Source: Pogonophryne albipinna (lineage: Eukaryota > Chordata > Actinopteri > Perciformes > Artedidraconidae). From it: 64,000 nt of DNA. Under the pieces are notes generated by a model, which saw only the letters and a program-made list of their open reading frames with translations, did no database searches and was not told the DNA's origin. Where the stretch lies: the NCBI GenBank assembly GCA_028583405.1, contig CM053259.1:17087594-17151593 (forward strand). Direction: 5' to 3'. Position numbers and translations under genes: made by a program. Of the stretch, positions 11,901-19,250 are shown one piece after another (position 1 is the stretch's first letter; each line of letters opens with the position of its first letter).

Positions 11901-14900
11901 CCCGCCCCCTGCGTTGTGTAAACGACCAATCTCCTTGCGGTAACAGAGCACGTCAATACCTGTCAATTAGTGCTTCCATGGACCTCATCTGTAATGGAAG
12001 CTCGTCGAGGGTATGTATATTTGTATTAAAACAGAAAAGTAGTTATATACATAATTGTGTTCGAAAATAAAACACAGATGTTTATATGAATTGTTACAAG
12101 ATTTCGATTTTCTATAGTACAATTCTGGGCCATTTGTTGTATAATTTCTCCAAACACATACAGTACAAATGCCTGTTTTGGAGTCTTCAAAAGGTGTAGT
12201 GGAAGGAATTTTGTTAAAGACAGGACAATATAAGGTGTTGTGATCATGGGGAATGAGCCTTGTACAGGGAAAGTGTGCTGGAGGCTGAAGACGTTGACTG
12301 GGACTGATGGATTGATGAGGCTGATGAGACTGAAGAATCTGCAAGGAAAGAACTAGGGGCAGAGAAATTATATATTATACATATATTAAAAGACAGCAGC
12401 GTCATAAGAGGCCAACAAGAGTGACAAGGGTGTGTCACTGTGCTGAAGGAAAGTTGTGACCAGCTATCCAGGCCAGTCTCTAAAGACTTTCCAAAGTGTA
12501 ACAATGCTGTTGCTGGAGTACTGATCTAGTGGATCTAGTGTTCATATCATGTGTTTACCATATCCTGTTAAAATACTCTGTCCAACATAGTAAGTATTGT
12601 GAAGAACATTTTTCTAACGCTTATTATACAGTATATCAGAATCAGAAACATGTTTATTACCAGGTAGGTTTACACGTACGAGGAATTTGACGCGGTAAAA
12701 AAAGAATACATTATTGTACTCTGGAAGGGAGTTCAATCATTTTATCTCATCAAAGATAGCAGAAAACATGCATTATTGTACTCAGGGGTGGAGTTTGACA
12801 AAGGATTACTCAAAAAGTACACAGTAAAAGTACTTGATTGCACTTGTGCTACTAGTCCAAGTAGTACTGAATCCAACAGTACCAATTTCATTAAGAACTT
12901 ATTGCAAAAAATCATTTTATCTCTCATCAAAGATGGCCGAAAACATGCATTATTGTACTCAGGGGTGGAGTTTGACAAAGGATTACTCAAAATGTACACA
13001 GTAAAAGTACTTGATTGTACTTTTGATAGTAGTCCAAGTAGTACTGAATCCAACAGTACCAATTTCATTAAGAACTTATTGCACAAAATCATTTTATCTC
13101 TCATCAAAGATGGCCGAAAACATGCATTATTGTACTCGGGTGGAGTTTGACAAAGGCTACTCAAAGAGTACACAGTAAAAGTACTTGATTGTACTTGTGC
13201 TACTAGTCCAAGTAGTACTGAATCCAACAGTACCAATTTCATTAAGAACTTATTGAACAAAATCATTTTATCTCTCATCAAAGATGGCCAAAAACATGCA
13301 TTATTGTACTCTGGGGTGGAGTTTGACAAAGGATTACTCAAAATCTACACAGTAAAAGTACTTGATTGTACTCGTGGTAGTAGTCCAAGTAGTACTGAAT
13401 ACAACAGTACCAATTTCATTGAGAACTTATTGCACAAAATCATTTTATCTCTCATCAAAGATAGCAGAATACATTAATGTGTGTACTCAGGACAGGAGTT
13501 TAAACGAGTATTACTCAAACGGTACACAGTAAAAGTACTTGATTGTACTTTTGGTAGTAGTCCAAGTAGTACTGAATCCAACAGTACCAATTTCATTAAG
13601 AACTTATTGCACAAAATCATTTTATCTCTCATCAAAGATGGCCGAAAACATGCATTATTGTACTCAGGGGTGGAGTTTGACAAAGGATTACTCAAAAAGT
13701 ACACAGTAAAAGTACTTGATTGTACTTGTGCTACTAGTCCAAGTAGTACTGAATCCAACAGTACCAATTTCATTAAGAACTTATTGCACAAAATCATTTT
13801 ATCTCTCATCAAAGATGGCCGAAATCATGCATTATTGTACTCAGCGGTGGAGTTTGACAAAGGATTACTCAAAATGTACACAGTAAAAGTACTTGATTGT
13901 ACTGTTGGTAGTAGTCCAAGTAGTACTGAATACAACAGTACCAATTTCATTAAGAACTTATGCCAAAATATCCTTTTATCTCTCATCAAATATAGCAAAT
14001 ACATGAATTATTGTACTCGGGAGGGGAGTTTGACAGGGGATTACTCAAAAGTACACAGTAAAAGTACTTGATTGGACTTATGGTAGTAGTCTAACAAGTA
14101 CTGAGTCCAACAGTATCACTTTTATTAAGGATGTATGGCTAAAAATCATTTTATCTCATCAAATATAGCAGAAGTTGCATGATTTTGTTCTCAGGAGGGG
14201 AATTTGAGAGTATTACCCAGAAAAAAGACAGTAAAAGTACTTTATTTTATTGTTGGTAGCAGTCAAACTAGGACTGAGTCAAACAGTGTTAGTTTTTTTA
14301 AGAACTTATGGTAAAAATAATTTGTATCGCATGAAGCAGAAAAAACATGCATTCTTTTACTCTTGCGTTAGTGCCGCTTCTCAGCGATTACCGTAAAGGC
14401 GCTATAAATCGCGCACTCAAAAATGAAGAACTGCTCATTTGACCAAGCAAATTTGAGAGACGGCTGAGTTGACCGCAGTGTTTGAGCAGGGGGTGTTGCA
14501 GAAGAGTGCGGCAGGGGTCGTGCCGGTAGTGGTTCAGACAGCTGGTTTGACGTTCGAGCAGCAAAAAGAGCTTTTGGCCATGCAGTTTGAGCAGGAGAAA
14601 TTGAGGTTGGAGCAGGAGAAGTTGCAGTTGAGGTTACGGCAGCAGGAGGTAGAGAAGCGTTTAGAGGTGGAGAAGGTGCTGGAGTTGGAAAAGATGAAAT
14701 GTGAGGTGGAACATAGCTAGATTACGGCTGATTGGAGAGGGCAAGCTTTCTTCTGATGGTTTGGCATCAGGTAGTGGCGATGTTATTTCTAACTTGCGGT
14801 TGGTGCCAAAGTTTAATGAGCGTGACCCTGACATTTTTTCACCCTATTTGAACGCGTAGCTGCGGCAAGAAACTGGTAAGATTCGGACAGAGTGCTGTTA

Positions 14901-17900
14901 CTTCAGTGTGTACTCACTGGGCGAGCACAAGAGGCCTATTCTACGGTGGCCCTGAAGTGCAAGACACCACAACATGAATTAATGCTTTGACAAGTCTGCA
15001 GACAAGACGGCACACGAAAAGCTTTTAAAATGCGTGTTTTCTGAATGGAATCGGATCCATCAGGCTAAACTAACCTGTAGCTGCTCCGTCCACACTCACA
15101 ACAACATCATACAGACATAAATAAAGCGGTGACTGTATTCGCCCATGACATAGACAGTCTGTGGTTTGTACATGTTTAACTTCTGTCCAGTTTCTGAACA
15201 GATATGAGGAACTGTGAGCTCTGAGTGTGTGTGCTAATTACGGCTGATGTGTTGGGAGTAGGGATGGGAATTTGAAAGCAAATGTATATTCGAATATTCG
15301 ACCCCCCAAAAAACGGTTAACCGGTTAACCGAAATGTACATATCCTATAAAAAAAAATTGGGTAAAAAAAAAATGTCCTAAAAGATTTTCTGATTTTTTT
15401 TTCTTCTTTTTTTTTTTGACCCAATTTTTTTTCAAGAATTTTTTCGAAATAAATACATACACGTTCAAATAAGTGTAGAAACCAAGTCGAATTTGTCAAA
15501 TGTATTGAACTGGTGATCACAGTTTGACAGCTATAGGCCTACAGCTTTCATGTGCAGAGGCGATCAATCAGGCCAGCTGTAGAGAAGACCCTCTCAGCTG
15601 GAATGGAGGTTGCGGGTATAGCAAGGTATAGCATGTATATATAAGTTTAATTTGGCATAGTTTGACCTCTACACCGCACTCACTAACCTGGTCGAAATAT
15701 TTCCACACATTACTCCTTTTTGACGCCATGTCTGTTGTGTAGGACTCTTCTTGGAGTGTAAATAATTACCGGACTATGACTGGTAAAATATGTTGAATAC
15801 CGGCAAAACTAAATCTCTCCAGTCAAAATGTCTGCACTTTGCCGCCACACACGGTTGCCAAGCAGCGCTTATTGTTGTTTAGGCTGGCCACTCATGTGTC
15901 GCGAGTGTTGTCAGGGGGCGGGGGAGCACGCTCATGAACTGTTAGCGCCGGAACCTCGCAACGGCTGCGGAGCGCATTTGCGCCACATTTGGGCCTAAGA
16001 TGAGGTTTGAGTCTGCGTGATCTGCGTGTAGGGAGGGGCAGCAGCCATATCATTAGCTAGAACTAGCTAGATCTGATGGATTTGGACATAAACACGAGTG
16101 AAATATAACCGGACACGAGAGAGAGAGATCAGCACCTGCAGCTCTGCCCGCTGTGAGGGACCGGTGAGCGGAGCAAAACACACCTTTAGACGTCACCTAA
16201 CACATTTAGCTATGGTACAGTCATATATATATACACATTGAATTATTCAATTTGATAATATGTAATCAACTTAGGCATCACTCCCAAAAAAAAAAAAATC
16301 TAAATCTTTTTTTTTTTTAATAAAAATATTCATAACTCATATTCGAATACATGAATAATTATTCGAATACCTGAATAATTTCAAATATTCGAATATTCGA
16401 TTAATCGTTCCCATCCCTAGTTGGGAGATATTGCGCTGTCGGGTGCTGACCAATTACGAAGCGTCATTTATTGACTGGCAGCAAAAACAACCAATCACAG
16501 CAGTGCTTCTCTGGCTGGCTCTGTCCAATCACAAACAAGAAGTGTTCTCCCTAAAGGAATACCCTTTCTGTCCAATGTGAAATGCTGTTGTGTTTTGTGA
16601 AATGCTGTGGCGTTTTCTGAAATGCTGTGGCGTTTTGTGAAACGCTGTGGTGTCTTGCACTTCAGGGCCACCGTACTATTCAGCTATTTGTGCTAGAGTA
16701 AAATCAGTGGTGTTAAAATCATACGAACTGGTTCCTGAAGGGTATCGTCAAAAGTTCAGAAGTTTGGTCAAGGGGGATAAGCAGACAAATGTGGAGTTTA
16801 TCCGTGATTTAGCCTACTTCTCATTTTCAGCGGTGGTGCGCGGCAGCAAAGGTTGCCAGTTTTAACGGTCGTTGTGAGCTGATTGTATTGGAACAGTTTA
16901 AAGATGTTATCCCTCAGCGTGTGGCCACTTATGTAAATGAGCAGAAGCCTTCCACCGCGCTTAGAGCTGCCAAATTAGCGGATGATTTTGTGTTGACGCA
17001 TCAGGGCAGTTTTACAGAGAAGTGTTCTAGGGGTGATTTGAGACGTGGAGAAGATGGTGGCTATTCCCGCGGTGGTGCAAAGTTTTCACCAGGCTCCTCC
17101 CGTAGATTTGCAGGTCCGGGGCGACCCGAGGGCGCCAGAGTGAGCCAATGTAATTATTGCCGAGGAGAGGGTCATTGGAAGGATCAGTGTCCATTGCTGG
17201 AACCTGAGGGGAAGCCTTGTTTTTCATCACATGCTCCAGCCATGTGTTCTGCCATTTTGGTTAAAAAGCCGTTTGGTGTAGGATCGGGCATGGTGCCTGA
17301 TATTAAGCCGGTTTGTGCCGACCCGGATGTGGGTTCTGGTTTTGAGCCGTTCATCACGGAAGCTGTTGTAGGCCTATCTATCAGTAGTCGGTAGTGACAA
17401 GTAGCCTATGTTCCGATTAAGGTGTTGCGTGACACAGCAGCTAGATGCTCATTTATTGTTGAGTCAGTGTTGCCTTTTTTTTCGTCAAGAGACAGACGGG
17501 GGATTTTGTGCTGATGAGGGGCATGGAGATGGGCTTGATTCCTGTGCCACGGCTTACAATAGTGCTGGAGTGTGGGCTGGTGCAGGGAGTTGTGCCTATC
17601 GGTGTGCGTCCCGCATTGCCACTCGATGGGTAGCCTATGGTTTTGGGCAACGATCTCTCTGGTAGTGCGTGGACCGTTAGCTGTTCTCCAGGATGTGTTG
17701 GTTGAGAGTGAGCCACCTAGGAATTTAGTGGACTATGTACATGGTTTTTGTCATCGCCTGTATGTAGCGGTGGAAATGGCAAGGAAAAATGTAGCTGGTG
17801 ATCGGGCAGATATGAAGAGACTCTATGACCATAAAGCAGAGTATAGTGAATTCAGCCCAGGGGATCAGGTTTTAGCCCTAATGCCACTGCAGGTCTCACC

Positions 17901-19057
17901 ATTCCAAGCTAAGTCAAGGGTTGGGGTTGGCTGATGAGTGTGACATTAAGGCGCCAGATGAAGAGAGCCGAGTTGGCGGATGCTCTCTCACGTGCCCCGG
18001 TGGGGTAGGAAGTCTCTCTGGCTCTGGATGTTTTGTGTTGGTTTTTCGGGGATCCCTTTGGGGTCTCCGTCTTAAGGGGGGGGGGGGCTGTGATGCCCCT
18101 GTGGGTTCATCATTAGAGAGGGTGTGGCTGTCTGTGCTGTGTTGATTGCATTGATTGCAGTAACTCAGGGCACCTGGGTCTGGTGCCCTGCAGCTATTTA
18201 AAGCCTCTCTGCTCCTCTCTGTTCCCCCTCTGCTTTCTGATACAGGCACCCGGTTCGATTGAGTATGATATTAGTTATTTCAGTTTTACTTTGTGCACCT
18301 CAACACCCTCACACATATTCATGCAATCCTCACCCTGCAGTTACATTACTGATACCACTGACGTTCACATCTCATGCTTTACTTGTTTTGCACTTGATTA
18401 ATTTGGCTTATTTGAATCACTTGCTTTAATAAACATATTTTTCTAACCGTTGATATGGTGTGTCTCCTTGTTGTGGCGTTTTGATCCAGGTCATAACAGA
18501 CACACATTTGATTCACTTCGGAAGTCTACTACTAAGATAATGGCAAAGTAATAGATCTTGAATTAACCTGCAAATAGGAATGTAGTTGTCATTCAACTAG
18601 GCCTACTACTTGTAAACAGTACTTAAATCATTTTGGGGGAGTAGTTACATGTGGTAACTACTCCCCCAAAATGATTTAAGTACTGTTTACAAGTTCAATG
18701 GTAATGACTCATTGAAATAATTACATTTACGCATAATAAAACAACATTTTGCAGATAATACTTTTTATTTTTACAGTATGGTATCATTACTTCCTTAAGT
18801 AAAATAGTTCAATACTAATCCCACCACATATAAAAAATGCATGCATATGCTGCAAAAATGAAAGAAATATAAAGCCACAAAACTTCAATTAAATCAAGCT
18901 GAAATAACACATTTGTCAGTTTCATCAACATGTGTGCCTACAGCTCGATGTTTTCAGTCTACTGTACCTGATCAGGGCTGAAGGAACACACACAGGGACG
19001 CAACACAACGGAGAGAAGTGTCCACAGAGCAGCGAGCCGGCAGCTTCCTGTCTCCAT
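547..19057 (-). CDS. neu1: Lysosomal sialidase 1 (neuraminidase 1), first four coding exons, 3' part outside window
   Basis: Removes terminal sialic acid from glycoproteins and glycolipids in the lysosome; in mammals it works in a complex with cathepsin A and beta-galactosidase. Exons, 5' to 3' on the minus strand: 18968-19057, 1930-2119, 1416-1678, 547-729, with matching phases (0, 1, 0, 0), giving the first 242 residues; human NEU1 is 415. Exon 1 encodes a 30-residue signal peptide ([19 protein letters not shown]...). FRIP, which carries the catalytic-site arginine, is at about residues 53-56. Three Asp boxes (S-x-D-x-G-x-x-W) are visible at about 90-97 (STDKGATW), 150-157 (SLDDGLSW) and 209-216 (SDDHGRNW). 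The lysosomal NEU1 type is chosen over NEU3/NEU4 because of the signal peptide and close agreement along the length. Oddities: intron 1 is 16.8 kb, filled by a retrotransposon nest, and exon 2 appears to end at a GC donor. No exon lies in 1-546, which is intron. Confidence 0.93.
1777..1868 (+). repeat. (GT)n microsatellite in neu1 intron 2
   Basis: About 46 uninterrupted GT units lie between neu1 exon 2 (ending 1930) and exon 3 (starting 1678). On the gene's own strand it reads (CA)n. It creates long CV-repeat open frames that are not genes. Confidence 0.97.
2698..2702. repeat. Target-site duplication, left copy (GACAC)
   Basis: GACAC directly precedes the 5' LTR. The same five bases follow the 3' LTR at 18499-18503. 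A perfect 5-bp duplication is normal for Ty3/gypsy integration and shows that both LTRs belong to one insertion. Confidence 0.9.
2703..3087 (+). repeat. 5' LTR
   Basis: About 385 bp, starting TGTGATGCCCCTGTGGG and ending GCATAACA. It matches 18089-18498 along most of its length, including the segment near TTTAAAGCCTCTCTGCTC and the end near CTAACCGTTGATATGGTGTG. It is about 25 bp shorter than the 3' LTR because of several indels. Confidence 0.93.
3090..3102 (+). promoter_or_regulatory. tRNA-Pro-type primer-binding site
   Basis: TGGGGGCTCGTCC lies two bases downstream of the 5' LTR. It is complementary to the 3' end of tRNA-Pro, the primer used by many vertebrate LTR elements. Similarity stops after 13 bases. 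Confidence 0.8.
3669..3831 (+). pseudogene. Retrotransposon gag, N-terminal fragment (broken)
   Basis: ATG at 3669 opens a gag-like start ([19 protein letters not shown]...). An in-frame TAG at 3774 and a frame change interrupt it. The reading resumes in another frame up to 3831, where the large foldback element is inserted. gag sequence continues on the far side from 14480, after the 9-bp duplication. Confidence 0.7.
3823..3831. repeat. 9-bp target-site duplication, left copy (GTTTGAGCA)
   Basis: It is repeated exactly at 14480-14488, directly outside the terminal inverted repeats. The duplication falls within gag coding sequence, and the retroelement reading frame is restored if the insert and one copy are discounted. 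Confidence 0.85.
4014..4305 (+). repeat. 73-bp tandem repeat, about 4 copies
   Basis: The segment beginning TTCTCCCACGTTATGTTCG recurs at 4021, 4094, 4167 and 4240, a 73-bp period. The units are nearly identical. An inverted counterpart with fewer units lies at about 9160-9260. Confidence 0.9.
4425..4550 (+). pseudogene. THAP-domain relic, copy 1 (plus strand)
   Basis: The start codon context and first residues (MPKSSC) at 4429 resemble the THAP copy at 7463-7588, and the downstream DNA around CCAGAGTTACGTGTTTCTG is shared with it. Small deletions destroy the frame. It probably derives from the same transposase. Confidence 0.5.
4559..6660. mobile_element. TA-flanked DNA transposon, non-coding
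   Basis: Inverted ends ATGCGATATGATATCCGAAA (from 4561) and the reverse complement (to 6658) are each flanked by TA, as expected for a TA-targeting element. The 2.1-kb interior has no convincing ORF. It lies between a THAP relic on the left and hairpin sequence on the right. It also contains a fragment at 5090-5180 resembling the common fish 'tactccactacatt' MITE. Confidence 0.55.
6725..7282. repeat. Long hairpin: two 215-bp inverted arms
   Basis: 6725-6939 and 7068-7282 are near-perfect inverted copies (arm ends TGGGTAATCTGTTCAGTGGG and complement), separated by about 128 bp. No coding sequence is present. It abuts the next palindrome. Confidence 0.9.
7283..7554. repeat. Palindrome with about 130-bp arms and 12-bp spacer
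   Basis: 7283-7411 and 7424-7554 are inverted copies. Each arm holds the THAP-fragment DNA (CAGAAGATCTCTGTGGCTTC near 7346 and its complement near 7470). The spacer repeats CAAATCCAGAG, found also inside the arms, which suggests template switching. Confidence 0.88.
7463..7588 (-). pseudogene. THAP-type zinc-finger fragment of a transposase
   Basis: ATG at 7588 opens 41 codons beginning [13 protein letters not shown] and ending SLWLQA before a stop. This matches the N-terminal half of a THAP domain (C-x2-4-C, then a basic segment and a WLQ-like end). THAP domains form the DNA-binding head of P-, Kolobok- and related transposases. The C-terminal half of the domain and any catalytic core are missing. 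The fragment lies in one arm of a palindrome. Confidence 0.6.
7818..8040. repeat. Array of about 21-bp units with palindromic core CGTGCGCACG, first copy
   Basis: About ten units of CGTGCGCACGAGTTACTAAAG, with two leading units in opposite orientation up to about 7876. The core is a perfect 10-bp palindrome of alternating purine and pyrimidine. The array makes a long [13 protein letters not shown] open frame that is not a gene. GTGGCCACGTTTTA borders it on the left. Confidence 0.93.
8912..9095. repeat. Array of CGTGCGCACG units, second (mirrored) copy
   Basis: About nine units mostly in the opposite orientation to 7876-8040, switching direction near 9040. The outer flanks of both arrays carry the same sequence in inverted orientation (GGAGCCCTGGAGGGTTCAT near 7767; complement near 9123). 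A short (AC)n at 8876-8903 adjoins it. Confidence 0.92.
9370..10175 (+). repeat. Tandem array of about 177-bp units, left arm
   Basis: The landmark GTACAATAATGCATG recurs at 9524, 9699 and 9876, with a variant near 10053, giving a period of 175-177 bp and about 4.5 copies. The same unit appears in inverted orientation at 12710-14340. Stop-free frames in it are repeat artefacts. Confidence 0.93.
10165..10890 (+). mobile_element. LINE 3'-end fragment (RT thumb and tail)
   Basis: At about 10198-10370 the frame reads [19 protein letters not shown] followed by a [17 protein letters not shown] segment. This is the typical end of the reverse transcriptase domain of fish non-LTR elements. A GC-rich segment (10370-10620) and 3' tail follow. 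It is truncated at the 5' end. Its tail part recurs inverted at 12140-12330. Confidence 0.75.
10979..11235 (+). repeat. Dispersed fish repeat, copy 1
   Basis: CAATGTTTATTTATATAGCC through GACGTGCAATAGATGCCGTG matches 62050-62300 in the same orientation. It is a common interspersed tail sequence of teleost genomes, probably derived from a non-LTR element. Confidence 0.8.
11560..11900. mobile_element. Possible MITE rich in TTACTGTA motifs
   Basis: Many inverted TTACTGTA/TACAGTAA motifs are spread over this non-coding stretch, including GTAAATTACTGTGAAATATT repeated. It could fold on itself. Ends were not defined. Confidence 0.4.
12140..12335 (-). mobile_element. LINE 3'-tail fragment, inverted copy
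   Basis: The complement matches 10595-10890 (shared GTCAACGTCTTCAGCCTCCA and TGTCCTGTCTTTAACAAAAT). It forms part of the large inverted structure. No coding part remains. Confidence 0.7.
12710..14340 (-). repeat. Tandem array of about 177-bp units, right arm
   Basis: About nine copies of the unit at 9370-10175, in opposite orientation (landmark CATGCATTATTGTACTC near 12770, 12948, 13126, 13300, 13650, 13828). The array decays towards 14340. One copy near 13470 carries the TTAATG variant also seen at 10063. Confidence 0.93.
14480..14941 (+). pseudogene. Retrotransposon gag, coiled-coil fragment (broken)
   Basis: The frame continues gag after the foldback element. It encodes a heptad-rich, strongly charged segment with repeated [16 protein letters not shown] pattern at about 14560-14700, and a stop near 14718. 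A shifted frame then gives the conserved gag core (KFNERDPD near 14810). The fragment ends at 14941, where another element is inserted. Confidence 0.75.
14942..16675. mobile_element. Non-autonomous DNA transposon with TACGGTGGCCC ends
   Basis: TACGGTGGCCCTGAAGTGCA (14942) and its reverse complement (ending 16675) are inverted termini of about 30 bp. CTATTC flanks both sides (14936-14941 and 16676-16681), within gag. The gag frame continues if the insert and one CTATTC are discounted. No transposase ORF was found; without the hAT element inside, only about 565 bp remain. Confidence 0.8.
15259..16419. mobile_element. hAT-type non-autonomous element
   Basis: Termini TAGGGATGGGAA and TTCCCATCCCTA are inverted copies. 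GTTGGGAG, a perfect 8-bp target duplication, flanks both ends (15251-15258, 16420-16427). An 8-bp duplication and TAGGG-type ends are diagnostic of the hAT superfamily. Internal sequence has many TTCGAATATTCG motifs near both ends and no intact transposase. Confidence 0.88.
16682..17393 (+). pseudogene. Retrotransposon gag, C-terminal fragment with zinc knuckle
   Basis: This continues gag after the element ending at 16675, with the conserved stretch [15 protein letters not shown] near 16720-16770. A frameshift occurs near 16820. Further on is a CCHC zinc knuckle, [14 protein letters not shown] (spacing C-x2-C-x4-H-x4-C), near 17151-17190. A stop ends it at 17392-17394. Confidence 0.85.
17395..17663 (+). 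pseudogene. Retropepsin-like protease remnant
   Basis: Read across frames, this shows the usual Ty3/gypsy protease features: a VLRDTA-like active-site region near 17420, then a [22 protein letters not shown] segment and a short LGND-like end near 17650. Frameshifts break it. It is identified by position after gag and by family resemblance. Confidence 0.6.
17664..17934 (+). pseudogene. Integrase C-terminal remnant
   Basis: One open frame encodes [19 protein letters not shown]..., then a [19 protein letters not shown] segment and [12 protein letters not shown], the pattern of the integrase C-terminal region of fish Ty3/gypsy elements. The catalytic core is missing: protease sequence runs straight into this part, implying a deletion near 17664. 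Confidence 0.7.
17935..18072 (+). pseudogene. RNase H tail remnant directly after integrase
   Basis: Frame +2 at about 17970-18010 encodes [11 protein letters not shown], the motif that usually closes the RNase H domain of Ty3/gypsy pol. It follows the integrase end and precedes the polypurine tract. Reverse transcriptase is lost. The order would fit elements of the Gmr1 type. The call rests on one short motif. Confidence 0.5.
18074..18087 (+). promoter_or_regulatory. Polypurine tract of the retrotransposon
   Basis: AAGGGGGGGGGGGG lies immediately upstream of the 3' LTR (TGTGATG at 18089). This is where plus-strand synthesis primes in LTR elements. Confidence 0.85.
18089..18498 (+). repeat. 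3' LTR
   Basis: About 410 bp, TGTGATG...ATAACA, homologous to 2703-3087. It carries extra bases absent from the 5' LTR, including CTCTGTTCCCCCTCTGCTTT near 18218-18238 and a stretch near 18397-18420. GACAC follows directly at 18499. Confidence 0.93.
18608..18694. repeat. Perfect 41-bp-arm hairpin
   Basis: 18608-18648 and 18654-18694 are exact inverted copies around a 5-base spacer. It lies outside the retrotransposon, in unique neu1 intron sequence. It may be a minimal MITE or a palindrome formed by repair. Confidence 0.93.
18968..19057 (-). CDS. neu1: neu1 coding exon 1 (signal peptide)
   Basis: ATG at 19057 opens 30 codons with a hydrophobic core typical of a cleavable signal peptide. The exon ends at a CAG/GTACAG donor in phase 0. 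The next neu1 exon (acceptor before 2119) starts in the same phase. This short exon is separated from the rest of the gene by 16.8 kb, and only the phase match, strand and signal peptide tie it to neu1. No other candidate first exon was seen between 2120 and 18967. Confidence 0.85.
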
Positions 19058-19210
19058 GTTAGACTCTAAAAGACTCTTCTGTATTCCGACAGAGAAATAA
19101 CATTAAAGTACAGATGGTCCGTTTAAAGTGCATCCACGAAAACAACAAACCGGCTGAGATAACAGGCGGAAATGCTCTGCGAAACTAGCTCTTCCACAAA
19201 ATACTTCCAG

Positions 19211-19250
19211 CTCAGGTCATGTGACCAAGGTGGAGCTCACATGACTAGCG
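19211..19250 (-). promoter_or_regulatory. Two M-box/CLEAR-like E-boxes upstream of neu1
   Basis: GTCATGTGAC at 19216-19225 and TCACATGAC at 19237-19245 lie about 160-190 bp upstream of the neu1 ATG. Both contain the M-box core TCATGTGA or its reverse complement. TFEB, TFE3 and MITF bind this core, and lysosomal genes are their known targets. The first site differs from the CLEAR consensus GTCACGTGAC at one base. Function is inferred from motif and position only. Confidence 0.5.

Larger units (their letters stand above)
3832..14479. mobile_element. Large foldback-like DNA element with about 110-bp terminal inverted repeats
   Basis: 3832-3942 is the inverted copy of 14371-14479 (both ends read ACTGCGGTCAACTCAGCCG inward). 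GTTTGAGCA flanks both sides (3823-3831 and 14480-14488), a 9-bp target duplication inside gag. Behind the terminal repeats the arms continue as inverted copies: tandem arrays of about 177-bp units and LINE 3'-end fragments at both sides. No transposase was recognised. The 9-bp duplication with long terminal repeats would suit a Mutator-like superfamily element, but that is inference. A second element (about 3947-9320) sits inside it. Confidence 0.8.
2703..18498 (+). mobile_element. Ty3/gypsy LTR retrotransposon (Gmr1-like order?), broken by nested insertions
   Basis: Two LTRs (2703-3087 and 18089-18498) begin TGTGATG and end ATAACA, and GACAC flanks the whole. A primer-binding site lies two bases after the 5' LTR and a polypurine tract lies just before the 3' LTR. 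Removing the nested insertions leaves roughly 3.4 kb: a leader, gag in three pieces, a protease remnant, the integrase C-terminal end and a short RNase H tail. Reverse transcriptase and the integrase core are absent, so the copy cannot move by itself. The order integrase then RNase H differs from the usual Ty3/gypsy order. Stops and frameshifts occur in gag. The whole element lies in neu1 intron 1, antisense to the gene. Confidence 0.92.

Noticed and set aside
12742..14071. ORFs of up to 199 codons in the right array
   Set aside because: Same 177-bp unit as 9370-10175; repeat artefact.
17572..17934. Single retroelement protein from 17572
   Set aside because: The frame joins a shifted protease remnant to the integrase end across a deletion, so they are annotated separately as remnants.
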